Shown here in pieces: positions 9,060 to 18,992 of a stretch of DNA of 64,000 nucleotides (position 1 is the stretch's first letter; every line of letters starts with the position of its first letter). The DNA lies in the NCBI RefSeq assembly GCF_032335695.1, contig NZ_JACTOJ010000020.1, forward strand, positions 32,454-96,453, given 5' to 3'. This stretch comes from JACTOJ01 sp032335695 (GTDB taxonomy: Bacteria > Bacillota > Clostridia > Clostridiales > Clostridiaceae). Below the pieces are notes generated by a model that saw only the letters and a program-made list of their open reading frames with translations, was not told the DNA's origin and made no database searches. A program made the translations under genes and the position numbers.

Positions 9060-12000
9060 TTATTCTGCTGGTATTTCCTTATTTTTTTCTGCTTTTCTTA
9101 ATCTTGATTTTTTAGTTTTTACAAATAATAGGGTTCCAAGAGCTGCTATGCCCGCAGCGGCACCGCCTAAAATTGGGAGAATAGTGCCTTTTTTATTTGT
9201 AATTTTTGCAGTTAAGGATTCTTTAGCGCTAACGATTTTAAATTTAACAGTTCGAGTAGTTTTATTCCCTACAGAATCTTTTACAGTAATAGTTAATGTA
9301 TGTTCACCTATAGAAGAAATTTTGTCACCTATTTTATAGTCTTTCCCATCCAAGGTTATCACCGTAGCTTCTCTCACCGCATCATCAGATATATTAAATT
9401 CAGGAGTTACTGGATGATCGTAGCTTCTTCCATCAATTATATTAGTTATTTTAATGCTAGGCGGTGTAGCTTTCAGGTAGAAGGTAAATGCCTTCTTAGA
9501 AACATTACCAGCCCTGTCTACGGCTATAATTAACAATGTATGTTTACCATCTGTAGTTATAGGTTCTCCGTGGTAGTCATTACCGTCCAGCATTAGTGTT
9601 TTATCACAATCTGCATCATCTATATCCACTAGAGGAGTAAATATAGATAAGAAAGTGCTTTGGCTCATGAAAGTTGGCACAGTTATGCTTGGAGCAGTTT
9701 TATCTATAACAAAGTCTAAAACTATTCTGGTAATATTTTTAGCTTTATCTTCTGCAAATACCACAAGCTCATAGCTTCCTTCAGCGCTTATAACTGAATT
9801 ATTGTAAGGCTGACCGTTTAATGTAATATTGAATATATCCGAATTAGTGTCGGTGCAGGTTATTAAAGGAGAAATATTTTTATTATAATAGAAATTTGAC
9901 ACTAGACCTGAAATATCAACATTTGGGGCTTCTGTGTCTAATACAAAGCTTTTTACTATTTCCTCAGAAACATTACCTGCCTTATCCTTTGCAATAGCCT
10001 TTATTTCATATTTTCGATTTTCTGTAAGGATAGGCACATTGTGAGAATCATAGCTTTGTCCGTTTATAAGCAGCTCACTTATAAAATCATCTGGGTTATC
10101 CGGTGAAACTTCTGGAGCAAACGGCTTATTTATAAAATCGCCATCATTAAAATTAAACTTCATAGTAGGCGGAGTCCTGTCTATGGTAAAGGTTAAATCT
10201 GGAGTAGTATAGGAATTACCAGCTTTATCTACAGCAGTTACATTAAAAGTATAGGTTCCTTCGTCATACTCGCTGAAGCTAAATAAATTATCATTTTGAC
10301 TAATATTAACGGGTATTTGAGAACCATTTTTATATACATTTATATGAGTGTTCTCTAGCACCATGTTAGTATCACTAATCCTTATGGTAGGAGTTGTAAC
10401 ACTTTTATTATTAAACTCATTATTTTGAACTCCGGATATGTCTATATTTGGTTTTGTATTATCCATAGTAAAGGATATTTGATAAGTTGTAGGTGAAGCC
10501 TGAGCCTTATCATTATCAGTAACAGATAGTGTATAAAGGCCATCTCCATTTATAGGAGCTCCTTTGAAGACATATCCGTCATCGGTTTTTTCAACGCTTC
10601 CGTTATAAGGCTTACCATTTAGAGTAATGCTGTAATTATCTACGGTGTAATTATCCGTTAGTTTGATGATAGGTTTGATTACACCATTATAATAGCCATT
10701 GTCTTCTATATTTCTTCCGGAATCTTCACTAAAAGATATTTTAGCTGGGTCGGTATCTACTACAAAATCTCTGCTGTCCGTGCCAGGCGCTTCCTGATTA
10801 TTTGGATCATAATTTGCTGCCATATCTAATGCATATACCTTTAAATTGTACATAGTATTTCTAGCTGTATTCCCGGTTATGGGATCTGTTTTTAATAGGA
10901 ATATGGTTTCTCCTGTATTAGGATCAATATCTTTTTCAACAAGGTTTAATCTTATGGTTTGACCGTCCAAAGCAGCATATAACCTTGAGGTATTTATATC
11001 AGAATCCTGAAGAAATTTATCCTCAACCTTTATTAGGGCTGTAACCTGAGAGTTGTAGTTTTTACCTTCATCTATATTTTGAATTATAGGCACAGCGGGA
11101 TGTTTATCTATATATATGGTTTTAGTTACATCGCTGTCAGCATTGTTTCCTGACATATCTTGTACATGAATGGTTATAACATATTTGCCATCTTGTTGTA
11201 CAACTCCATTTAAGAAATAAGTTCCGCTGCCATCATTAGATACATTGGAGCTGCCGAAACTATAATTTGTTGAAGCATTGCCATCCTTTGAAACAGAAAA
11301 ATAAGAATTTTTAAGGTCAAGGTAGTCTTCTGCTATTGTAACGCTTGGATTATCAAAGCTTCTATAGTATCTGTTATCATCCATGTTAGTAGCTTTTATT
11401 ATAGGCTTAGCTTCATCAATTACAAAGCTTTGAGATATAGTTTCAAATTCACCTGGCTGACTGGCTCTGTCTGAGGTAGATACAACAAGAGCATACGTTC
11501 CAGTAGATTTTCCAGCATCTGGCTTTAGCTCATCCCCGTGAAGATACAGCACTCCGTTTTCTTTCTTATCAAAATGAAGGGTGTAGGGCTTATTGTTAAT
11601 TGTAGCTGTAATTAGCTTATTGACGTCCGCTGCATCCATAAATTCGTCAGTAACGGATATTTCTGGAGTTACTGAACTGTTGAAATAGGTCTTTTTACCC
11701 TGGCTTGGATCACCTATGTTCACTATGTTGGTTGAAGCGGGCACTGAATCTATATATATAGTATATTTAGTATCACCTGAGGAAGGAGAATTACCTGATA
11801 AATCCACTAAATGAACTGTTATCTCATAGGTACCATCCACATCCACAACATTTTTTAGGGTATAAGTGTAGTCACTAGTGTTTATTTCTGTGTTATATTG
11901 CTGCTGAACATTAGCATCGTCTAATGAATATTTTGAAGAAACACCATTTTTAGTTACAATAAAATATGAATTAGTTTCATCAAGATATTTTTCCTGTAGT

Positions 12001-15000
12001 TCAACAGCAGGATCCAAAGCTTTTCTATAATATTTTTCATTAGTTAAATTACTTGTCTCTAAGCTTGGAGCAGCCTCATCAATGGTGAAGCTTTTTTCAC
12101 CTGAATTTATGTCTGTAGAATTAGTTCTATCCTTTGTAGTTACTTTTAAGGTATAGTTGTCCCCTAAGGAGTCTTTAGGATTTTCTATAGCCTTACCTGT
12201 AACTATAAGTTTGCTTCCTTCTCTTTTGCAGCTGGTTAATTCATAGGGTTGACCATTCAAGGTAGCAGTAATCCTTGAATTTAAATCAGATGAATCCATG
12301 TAAGGATCCTCTACTTCTATTTCGGGTGTGACAGCTTGGTTAAAGTATTCATTGTCATTTATATTTTTAATGCTTACGGTGGCAGCTTTGGATTGAACAA
12401 AGAAATTTAAATTTAAATCACCGTTTGAAGTCTGATTTCCTGCTAAGTCCACAATGTGAACAGTGACATTGTAACTTCCATCCTCATTAACTACATTTTT
12501 AAGCACATATTCGTCCGTAGCATTGTCAAAATCCACATTAGCACTATCCAAGGTATATTGTGATAATGTACCGTTTTTATTTACATTAAAATAAGATTTT
12601 GATCTATCCAGATTAGATTCTTTTACAGCTATTCTGGGATCTATTGCCTTTCTATAATAGGTGCTATTTGTCAAATTAAAAGAGGTTATTTCTGGAGCAG
12701 TTCTGTCTATGCAGAAGCTTCTGGTAACGGAGGTGCTATTTCCTGCTGCATCTTTAGCTGTTACCTTCAGCTTATATTTACCTTCATCCTTAATATTTAT
12801 GTTTTCAGCTTTGTTATTGTTCAAGCTAATAGTTTGTGTTGAGCCATCATCCTTTGTCAATATTGCAGTACCCTCTGAAAAATTATCATCAGAGGCTGTA
12901 ATAGCAGCTGTAAGTGAAGTGGAATTTGAAAACTCATTATCTGAAATTCCGTCAATATTTATTACAGGAGCCGAGTTGTCCACTATAAAATGAAGAATAA
13001 AAGGGCCGTTTTCATAGGCATTACCTACTGCATCTTCTGCATTGACGGTAATGGTATATTCTCCTGGGTCGTTTATGGTGTCACGGAAGGTCCATCCGCT
13101 GGAATAGAGTTTACCATCTATAACTTCATTATCTGAAGGGCTTAATGTACTGCTATCTATGGTGGACAAATTCCCATCCGGAGTCTTTTTGGTTATGGAT
13201 ATTGCATCACTAGATATTTTTACATCATCCCCGATATATATGGTTGGTTTAATGGGTTCAGCTTTTGTACTTATTACGGAATTATTATTTATCAGCAGAT
13301 TATTTTGGTCCCAGAAGCTTATAATAGGAGGCGTGTTATCAAAATAAATACTTTTTGAGGAAGAACTGCTTAGGCCTGTCAAGCCTGTTACTTTTGCTGT
13401 TATATCATAGCTTCCATCTTTAGAGTCAGGAGAATTTACGCTTTTATATACTAGCTTATATTTGTGCTCACCATTTTCGTTTAAGGAGCTTTCTATATGA
13501 TCAATGGTTAGTGAAGTACCATTGAATTTGGCATCTAAGTATTCAGAGTCTTTAATTTCATCTTCAGTTAGTAAATAATCTTCTATAGTTATTACAGGAA
13601 TAAATCCATTTTTAGAGCTAGTGAAGGCAGTGCTGGCATTTTCTAGAGCTCCTGAATAGGTTATTTTAGGTGCCTCGCTATCAAAGTAAAAAGTTTGCTT
13701 TAATTCATTTGTATTGCCGCTTTTATCTACTGCATGAAGCAATATATCATATTTAGTATTTTGAAAATCTAAATTTTTCAAAACATAGAGATTATCATCC
13801 TTTAAAGTTAAATCCCTTAGGGCTGTGGAGGTTTCAACTTTATTTCCACTATTATCATAGCTTATCAGCTTAACATAGGAGTTATCTAAATCCAGATTGC
13901 TGTCAGATACTATAAAAGCAGGTGAAAAGCTGCTGCTAAAATATGAATTATCTTTTAAGTCAGACATATGACCGTCTTCATCTTCATATTTCATGGACAG
14001 CGTAGGCGCAGTATTGTCCACATCTAGATTAAAGGTGAAGCTGCTTTCATAGCCTAAGTCATTTTTGGCATCTATAGTGATAGCGGTAAGTTTCTTATCA
14101 TCATCATTTTTTAAAGAGAGGTTTATGCATAGATTGTCACTGCTGTCATCTTTGGAAGTTAAACTGTAAGAGTCCTTTGGAAGCTCCTCACTCTCTTCAT
14201 TATCGTACCTAGCCTTTATGCTGTTTATGTTTATTGCACTGGCAGAATAGTCACTCAGGATACCATTTATAGAGATATTTTTGTCTGTAATATATAAAGT
14301 GTCACTGTTAGCTACATTTAAAGTTTTTCCACCGCTTGTACAAGTAAAACTACTGAAGTTTGGTCCTGAAGAGCTGCTATAAATTGCGGCGGTTAGCTCC
14401 ACAGGAAAGCTTGTATTGTCATCTTTAGCATAAGTATATTTGGCATCTATAGTGCTAGTTTTTTCATCTAGATTAGTGGAAAAACTATTATCTGAAGCAA
14501 TATCAACATTCTTGCTATTAATGGACAAGTCAGATATTTTTCCAGCACTTGAAGCAGAGCCTTTTAAAACATTATCTTTAAAAAGCATAATTTGATTCTT
14601 AAAAATCTTATCGAAACTAAGAATAAAATCCCCTGTCAAAGAAATCTCTCCTAGGTTTAAAGCATCATCAGCGGCATAGAAGGTTAGTGATGATAATGGA
14701 GAAGTAAGTGGGTTTACATTATCAAGTACAATGGAGTAAGACTTTTCACTATTATTATAAGTTATATTAGAGGAATCTAATACTTTGTTGTTGTAATAGA
14801 CAATAGGATTTTCTAAAAGATTTGCCTCATCTGGAGCATTTATTTGTACGGTTACTTTTTGGTTGTTTACATCACAAGAAATATTCTTTATGGAGTATTT
14901 AGGAGCGGTTGTATCATTGGTTAAAGTCTGTTCACATTTTTTTATTATGTTTCCATTGCTATCTAATATATTATAATTTAGGGTTATTGAAGATAAATCT

Positions 15001-15659
15001 GTTCCGTCAATTTCAGAAAGACTTAAGGTTCCAGCTGAGAGTCCTGTAAACCTATGAGTTTCCTTAGAGCTATTGCCTGAGCTGTCTTTTTTTGATACTG
15101 CATACACCAAAGAATAGTTTTTATCAGAAAAATCTTTTTCCCAAGTGATGCTAGGGATGATTTTATTGCTTGACAAAGAAGAAATTTTTAAAAATTTTTC
15201 GTTGTTTAATGAATCTTTAATATAAGCTGCTGTGGATATATCTCCGGAACTTCCAGTTTCAAAGCTTTCATTTTTTTCTAGAACAGCTCTGTTATTTATT
15301 TTATCCTTAAGTTTGTTAATATTTTCTTCAGTATCATTAGTCTTGGATATCTGTAAATTAACAGCCTTATCATTGGTATATAGTATGCTGAATATGCTGG
15401 ATAAGTAGCTGTCACTTTCTATATCCTGTTGTATTTCTATTAATACATCTTTGTTAGCACCAGTTATATCATACCAAGATACCTCATTTTTTAAGGCTGA
15501 ATCATCTAACTGTAATTTGTACGAATTAGCATCCTCTATAGATTGCAATATATTGTTATCGTCAGAATTTGCTGCGTAAACTTTAAAGCCTGAAAGGTTA
15601 TACGAAGCCAAAAAAAATGCCATTATAATAGAGGATATTTTTTTTCTGTTCAAATTCAC
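9060..15659 (-). CDS. Giant Ig-like repeat surface protein with C-terminal membrane anchor
   Basis: About 2199 residues. The N-terminus carries a signal peptide (KKISSIIMAFFLASYNLSGFKVYA). The body is a run of roughly 16 Ig-like repeats of 90-110 residues, each marked by a (I/V/F)D-x-x-x-P-x-I hinge such as VDNTAPTLSM, IDRTAPEITSF, IDEAAPSLETS, MDNTKPNIDIS, LDTEAPNVDIS and IDKTAPSITVP. The C-terminus has a hydrophobic helix (ILPILGGAAAGIAALGTLLFV) followed by KTKKSRLRK, i.e. a membrane anchor and not an LPXTG site. GTG at 15659 is the longest start; TTG at 15653 is better spaced from AGGAAG and may be the real one. It lies antiparallel inside the Tad locus. An extended adhesin or stalk is likely; the ligand is unknown. 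Confidence 0.85.
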   Translation of the reverse strand: MNLNRKKISSIIMAFFLASYNLSGFKVYAANSDDNNILQSIEDANSYKLQLDDSALKNEVSWYDITGANKDVLIEIQQDIESDSYLSSIFSILYTNDKAVNLQISKTNDTEENINKLKDKINNRAVLEKNESFETGSSGDISTAAYIKDSLNNEKFLKISSLSSNKIIPSITWEKDFSDKNYSLVYAVSKKDSSGNSSKETHRFTGLSAGTLSLSEIDGTDLSSITLNYNILDSNGNIIKKCEQTLTNDTTAPKYSIKNISCDVNNQKVTVQINAPDEANLLENPIVYYNNKVLDSSNITYNNSEKSYSIVLDNVNPLTSPLSSLTFYAADDALNLGEISLTGDFILSFDKIFKNQIMLFKDNVLKGSASSAGKISDLSINSKNVDIASDNSFSTNLDEKTSTIDAKYTYAKDDNTSFPVELTAAIYSSSSGPNFSSFTCTSGGKTLNVANSDTLYITDKNISINGILSDYSASAININSIKARYDNEESEELPKDSYSLTSKDDSSDNLCINLSLKNDDDKKLTAITIDAKNDLGYESSFTFNLDVDNTAPTLSMKYEDEDGHMSDLKDNSYFSSSFSPAFIVSDSNLDLDNSYVKLISYDNSGNKVETSTALRDLTLKDDNLYVLKNLDFQNTKYDILLHAVDKSGNTNELKQTFYFDSEAPKITYSGALENASTAFTSSKNGFIPVITIEDYLLTEDEIKDSEYLDAKFNGTSLTIDHIESSLNENGEHKYKLVYKSVNSPDSKDGSYDITAKVTGLTGLSSSSSKSIYFDNTPPIISFWDQNNLLINNNSVISTKAEPIKPTIYIGDDVKISSDAISITKKTPDGNLSTIDSSTLSPSDNEVIDGKLYSSGWTFRDTINDPGEYTITVNAEDAVGNAYENGPFILHFIVDNSAPVINIDGISDNEFSNSTSLTAAITASDDNFSEGTAILTKDDGSTQTISLNNNKAENINIKDEGKYKLKVTAKDAAGNSTSVTRSFCIDRTAPEITSFNLTNSTYYRKAIDPRIAVKESNLDRSKSYFNVNKNGTLSQYTLDSANVDFDNATDEYVLKNVVNEDGSYNVTVHIVDLAGNQTSNGDLNLNFFVQSKAATVSIKNINDNEYFNQAVTPEIEVEDPYMDSSDLNSRITATLNGQPYELTSCKREGSKLIVTGKAIENPKDSLGDNYTLKVTTKDRTNSTDINSGEKSFTIDEAAPSLETSNLTNEKYYRKALDPAVELQEKYLDETNSYFIVTKNGVSSKYSLDDANVQQQYNTEINTSDYTYTLKNVVDVDGTYEITVHLVDLSGNSPSSGDTKYTIYIDSVPASTNIVNIGDPSQGKKTYFNSSVTPEISVTDEFMDAADVNKLITATINNKPYTLHFDKKENGVLYLHGDELKPDAGKSTGTYALVVSTSDRASQPGEFETISQSFVIDEAKPIIKATNMDDNRYYRSFDNPSVTIAEDYLDLKNSYFSVSKDGNASTNYSFGSSNVSNDGSGTYFLNGVVQQDGKYVITIHVQDMSGNNADSDVTKTIYIDKHPAVPIIQNIDEGKNYNSQVTALIKVEDKFLQDSDINTSRLYAALDGQTIRLNLVEKDIDPNTGETIFLLKTDPITGNTARNTMYNLKVYALDMAANYDPNNQEAPGTDSRDFVVDTDPAKISFSEDSGRNIEDNGYYNGVIKPIIKLTDNYTVDNYSITLNGKPYNGSVEKTDDGYVFKGAPINGDGLYTLSVTDNDKAQASPTTYQISFTMDNTKPNIDISGVQNNEFNNKSVTTPTIRISDTNMVLENTHINVYKNGSQIPVNISQNDNLFSFSEYDEGTYTFNVTAVDKAGNSYTTPDLTFTIDRTPPTMKFNFNDGDFINKPFAPEVSPDNPDDFISELLINGQSYDSHNVPILTENRKYEIKAIAKDKAGNVSEEIVKSFVLDTEAPNVDISGLVSNFYYNKNISPLITCTDTNSDIFNITLNGQPYNNSVISAEGSYELVVFAEDKAKNITRIVLDFVIDKTAPSITVPTFMSQSTFLSIFTPLVDIDDADCDKTLMLDGNDYHGEPITTDGKHTLLIIAVDRAGNVSKKAFTFYLKATPPSIKITNIIDGRSYDHPVTPEFNISDDAVREATVITLDGKDYKIGDKISSIGEHTLTITVKDSVGNKTTRTVKFKIVSAKESLTAKITNKKGTILPILGGAAAGIAALGTLLFVKTKKSRLRKAEKNKEIPAE

Positions 15660-15854
15660 TCACTTCCTATTATAAGTTATAACTACATAATTTACATTTT
15701 ATAACAACTAAACGCAAAATGCAACATATTACTAATATGGTAAAATGAAACTAATATGTTTATAATAATAATATATAATTAATATATAGAAATTAAATTA
15801 AAAAAATGATACTATAATATGGTAAAGTGTAACAGTGTAGGAGGAATATACTAA
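15660..15854. promoter_or_regulatory. Divergent promoter region with a 15-base direct repeat
   Basis: The gap between the divergent Ig-protein and kinase genes contains TAATATGGTAAAATG (15733-15747) and TAATATGGTAAAGTG (15815-15829), a near-identical direct repeat 82 bases apart. The second copy overlaps a TATAAT-like element just upstream of the kinase ribosome site (TAGGAGG). The repeats could be binding sites of a shared regulator; no regulator is assigned. Confidence 0.5.
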
Positions 15855-17783
15855 ATGAATTTGACAGAGACTTTGTTTGATAATAAATATCAAATAATTG
15901 GTAAGCTTGGCAGTGGAGGAATGAGCACTGTATACCTGGCAAAGGATGTAAAACTGCAAAAGCTTTGGGCTATAAAGGAAGTAAAAAAGAATGTAGGTGT
16001 GAAAAGCTTAAATAAGGTAGACTTGATGGCTGAAACTAATATTTTAAAGAAACTTGACCATCCAGCACTGCCTAGAATAGTGGATATAATCAATACAGAA
16101 GAGAGCATATTTGTAATTCTTGATTATATAGATGGAGTATCACTGGATAAAAGGCTTAAGGAATATAAAGTAATAGATGAAGGAACAGCCTTGTATTGGG
16201 CTAAGCAGATCTGCGACGTTTTAGATTATCTTCATAGACAGGAGCCTAATCCTATAATATATAGGGATATGAAACCAGGTAATTTAATGCTTACTCCCAG
16301 CGGAAAAATAAAATTAATTGATTTTGGAATAGCTAGAGAGTATAAAGAAGATGTTTCTCAAGATACCACTTACATTGGCACAAGAGGATATGCAGCTCCA
16401 GAGCAATATGGCAGCAATCAAACGGATGCAAGAACGGATATCTATAGCCTTGGGGTTACTCTATATCACCTTGTAACTGGGAAGAGTCCCAATGAACCTC
16501 CTTATGAAATAAAACCAATAAGAGAAGTTAACTACCTTCTTTCAGAGGGGTTAGAAAAAATAATAGAAAAATGTACAAGGCAAGATCCAAATTTAAGATA
16601 TCAGAATGTTAGAGAGCTTTGGTATGACTTAGAAAATATACATAAATTAAATTCTCAATACAAAAATAATCAAGTAAAGAAGCTCGTAAAATTTTACTCT
16701 TTTTTAATACTCTTTTTTATATGCCTTGTTTTAACCATAAATGGAGTTATGGGTATTCATAAAGAAAAGGTAAGACAGTACAATGCAATAATAGATAATG
16801 GTAATAAATTTCAAGATTCAGGCAATGAAGACAAGGCGATAGAAACCTACAAAAATGCTATAAATGAGGATTCTTCTAATGCAGACGCTTATGGCAAAAT
16901 TATAGATACTTATGTATCTCAAAATAATATTGATGACTGCATTGATTTTATTGATAACTATATAATAGATAAAAATTCTTCAGTGCTGAAAGAGGATAAA
17001 CTTCTCTATAAAATAGCTATGGTATATTTTCAAAAGAAAAATTATGATTCTGCCTATAAATATTTCGCTCAGATCAAAGACGGGTCACAGGTTGGACTAG
17101 AGGGACTTAAATATTATAAGCCAGTGGCTCAGGCCCTAGGGTACAGCACACCTAAAACTAACGATGATGTGGAAAAGCTGGTTAAGGATTTAGCAGATTA
17201 TGTTAACGGCAGCATGGATGTGGATTTTAAGATAAATGCTTATATAACGCTTGCTGGTATATACAGGGACAATCCCAATGTTTTTAAAGATAACACAGAT
17301 AAAACCTTAGAGGTATTGGAAAAAGCCAATAGTATATGTGTAAATAAGGACAACCCTATATTATATGAGCAGCTGGCTAAGGCTTATTATGATAAAGCTA
17401 TACAATATAAACCTGAGCCAGATACTTACCATAATTATCTAAACAAGGCTATAGATAATTATAAAATCTGTATTAATGCAGGTAGCAAGGTTTCAGACGA
17501 TTATTATAATCTAGGAACCATATATAAGTATCTAGGAGATTTTCAAGACAGTGAAAAAATTTTTTTACAAGAAGTTAGTTCTTTTGGCCAAGACTATAAG
17601 GGATATATGGGGCTAGCTCTTTTATATGTCACTGATGAAAATAATAACAAATTAAAAAATTATGATAATTTTAAAAAGTATTATGATTTAGCGGTGGAAA
17701 AAAATCATAATGATAATGATGTAGACTTTATAACCTTACAAAAAAAGTATAATGATTTAAAAAATCAAGGTGTTATAAAGTAG
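15855..17783 (+). CDS. Transmembrane Ser/Thr protein kinase with TPR-like extracellular tail
   Basis: A 642-residue Hanks-type kinase. Motifs: glycine loop GKLGSGGMSTVY (17-28), catalytic Lys41 (WAIKEV), Glu60, catalytic loop YRDMKPGN with Asp138, DFG 156-158, an activation segment with Thr171, Thr172 and Thr176, and APEQYG. One membrane helix lies at about 278-300. The C-terminal 340 residues contain TPR-like helical pairs (KAIETYKNAINEDSSNADAYGKI; YYNLGTIYKYLGDFQDSEKIF) and should be outside the cell. This differs from PrkC/PknB kinases, which carry PASTA domains. The next gene begins 9 bases downstream and encodes a likely substrate. The PP2C phosphatase at the window start is the likely counter-enzyme. 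Confidence 0.93.
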   Translation: MNLTETLFDNKYQIIGKLGSGGMSTVYLAKDVKLQKLWAIKEVKKNVGVKSLNKVDLMAETNILKKLDHPALPRIVDIINTEESIFVILDYIDGVSLDKRLKEYKVIDEGTALYWAKQICDVLDYLHRQEPNPIIYRDMKPGNLMLTPSGKIKLIDFGIAREYKEDVSQDTTYIGTRGYAAPEQYGSNQTDARTDIYSLGVTLYHLVTGKSPNEPPYEIKPIREVNYLLSEGLEKIIEKCTRQDPNLRYQNVRELWYDLENIHKLNSQYKNNQVKKLVKFYSFLILFFICLVLTINGVMGIHKEKVRQYNAIIDNGNKFQDSGNEDKAIETYKNAINEDSSNADAYGKIIDTYVSQNNIDDCIDFIDNYIIDKNSSVLKEDKLLYKIAMVYFQKKNYDSAYKYFAQIKDGSQVGLEGLKYYKPVAQALGYSTPKTNDDVEKLVKDLADYVNGSMDVDFKINAYITLAGIYRDNPNVFKDNTDKTLEVLEKANSICVNKDNPILYEQLAKAYYDKAIQYKPEPDTYHNYLNKAIDNYKICINAGSKVSDDYYNLGTIYKYLGDFQDSEKIFLQEVSSFGQDYKGYMGLALLYVTDENNNKLKNYDNFKKYYDLAVEKNHNDNDVDFITLQKKYNDLKNQGVIK

Positions 17784-17792
17784 GAGGACCTT

Positions 17793-18971
17793 ATGGATAT
17801 TATAACTCAAAATATAATAAAGATAGCGATAGGGATTTTAGGCATGATAATCTGTGCTGCTATGATATATAGAATGTATAAGGTGGAAGGCCTTAGCGAA
17901 TATGCTAAACTTGACTTCCTAGTGAAATGGAGAAAGGATGCTCAATTAAATAAGCTTAAGAAGCTTCAAAAGAAGCTTAATTATAATATTGGAGCAACAT
18001 CTGGCGGTCTTGATTATTCTTTGGGAAGGAATATTAATAGCCTTACCCTTGGAGAGAGCAAAGCACAGTCACAGTATATTGATACTCAAGGAGAAGAGGA
18101 TACAGAATTATTAGCAAATATAAATGCTGATGATACCGAGCTAATAGATTGCAGCCCTCAGGAGGATACGGAGCTTTTGAATGTGGAAGAAGATAAAAAG
18201 AATGAAAGAAGGAAAGGTTCTTTAACAGTTGAAGCTGCTTTGGTAGTTCCTTTGTTTATGTTTGCTATACTTACTTTTGCTTATATCATGAACCTTGTCA
18301 TGCTTCATGAAATAATTCAGGATTCTATCAATGAAGCTGCCAACGAGGTGGGAGAGTATAGCTACGTATATACTGGTAGTGGATTAGAGTCTGTAATAAA
18401 TAGTTTAGCTCATAGTACCGAAATCGGAAAAGATAAAATAGATCAGCAGCAGCAAGCCATAGCAAGCGCCTATGAGACCTTAGGGAAATTTGGTGATATG
18501 AGTCCTGAAGAGCAGCAAGGCACCATTAATTCCGCCATAACAAATGCTGTTAACATGGGTAAATCTATAAAAAATTCAGATAAAAATCAAATAAAAGAAA
18601 AGGCAAAAACTATGGCAAAACAAGAAGGGGTCGGACTTATATGTTATGTAGGAGTTTTGCTATTTAATGATTATGGACCGGCGATTAATGAGGATATAAC
18701 TTCTGCTATAGCTTATGCTTTTGTGCAAAATCAGGTTTCCTCAGGTACTATGTCGGCAGATGAGAGGCTTAAAAACTTTGGAGTGGTAGGGGGAATAGAT
18801 GGCTTGGATTTTACAGGATCAAAAATATTAGCGGACAAAAAAAATGATATAGACATCCAAGTAACTTATGAAGTAAAATTGCCACTTCCTATTAAATTAA
18901 TTCCTTCCTTCACTTTGAGACAAAATGCTTATGTAAGATGCTGGAATTATGGACCTTATAATTCCAAATAA
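17793..18971 (+). CDS. TadE-like pseudopilin with N-terminal membrane region and three DTEL motifs
   Basis: A 392-residue protein of unusual layout. Residues 7-27 form a membrane helix. Residues 30-140 are polar and hold three motifs at exact 11-residue spacing: DTELL (Thr104), DTELI (Thr115) and DTELL (Thr126). A class III-like site RRKG|SLTVEAALVVPLF follows (Gly142, Glu at +5) with a second helix to about 170, then an extracytoplasmic domain. The C-terminal two thirds match TadE-like pseudopilins. Acidic-flanked D-T-E-L-L motifs resemble phosphothreonine acceptor sites read by FHA domains, and the Ser/Thr kinase gene lies just upstream. Phosphorylation is inferred, not shown. A prepilin peptidase gene follows after 21 bases. 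Confidence 0.75.
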   Translation: MDIITQNIIKIAIGILGMIICAAMIYRMYKVEGLSEYAKLDFLVKWRKDAQLNKLKKLQKKLNYNIGATSGGLDYSLGRNINSLTLGESKAQSQYIDTQGEEDTELLANINADDTELIDCSPQEDTELLNVEEDKKNERRKGSLTVEAALVVPLFMFAILTFAYIMNLVMLHEIIQDSINEAANEVGEYSYVYTGSGLESVINSLAHSTEIGKDKIDQQQQAIASAYETLGKFGDMSPEEQQGTINSAITNAVNMGKSIKNSDKNQIKEKAKTMAKQEGVGLICYVGVLLFNDYGPAINEDITSAIAYAFVQNQVSSGTMSADERLKNFGVVGGIDGLDFTGSKILADKKNDIDIQVTYEVKLPLPIKLIPSFTLRQNAYVRCWNYGPYNSK

Positions 18972-18992
18972 TAGCTTTGATGGGAGAAAGAT

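Noticed and set aside
9055..9339. Plus-strand open frame at the 3' end of the giant Ig-protein gene
   Set aside because: Antisense shadow of the membrane-anchor region; no ribosome site and no family features.
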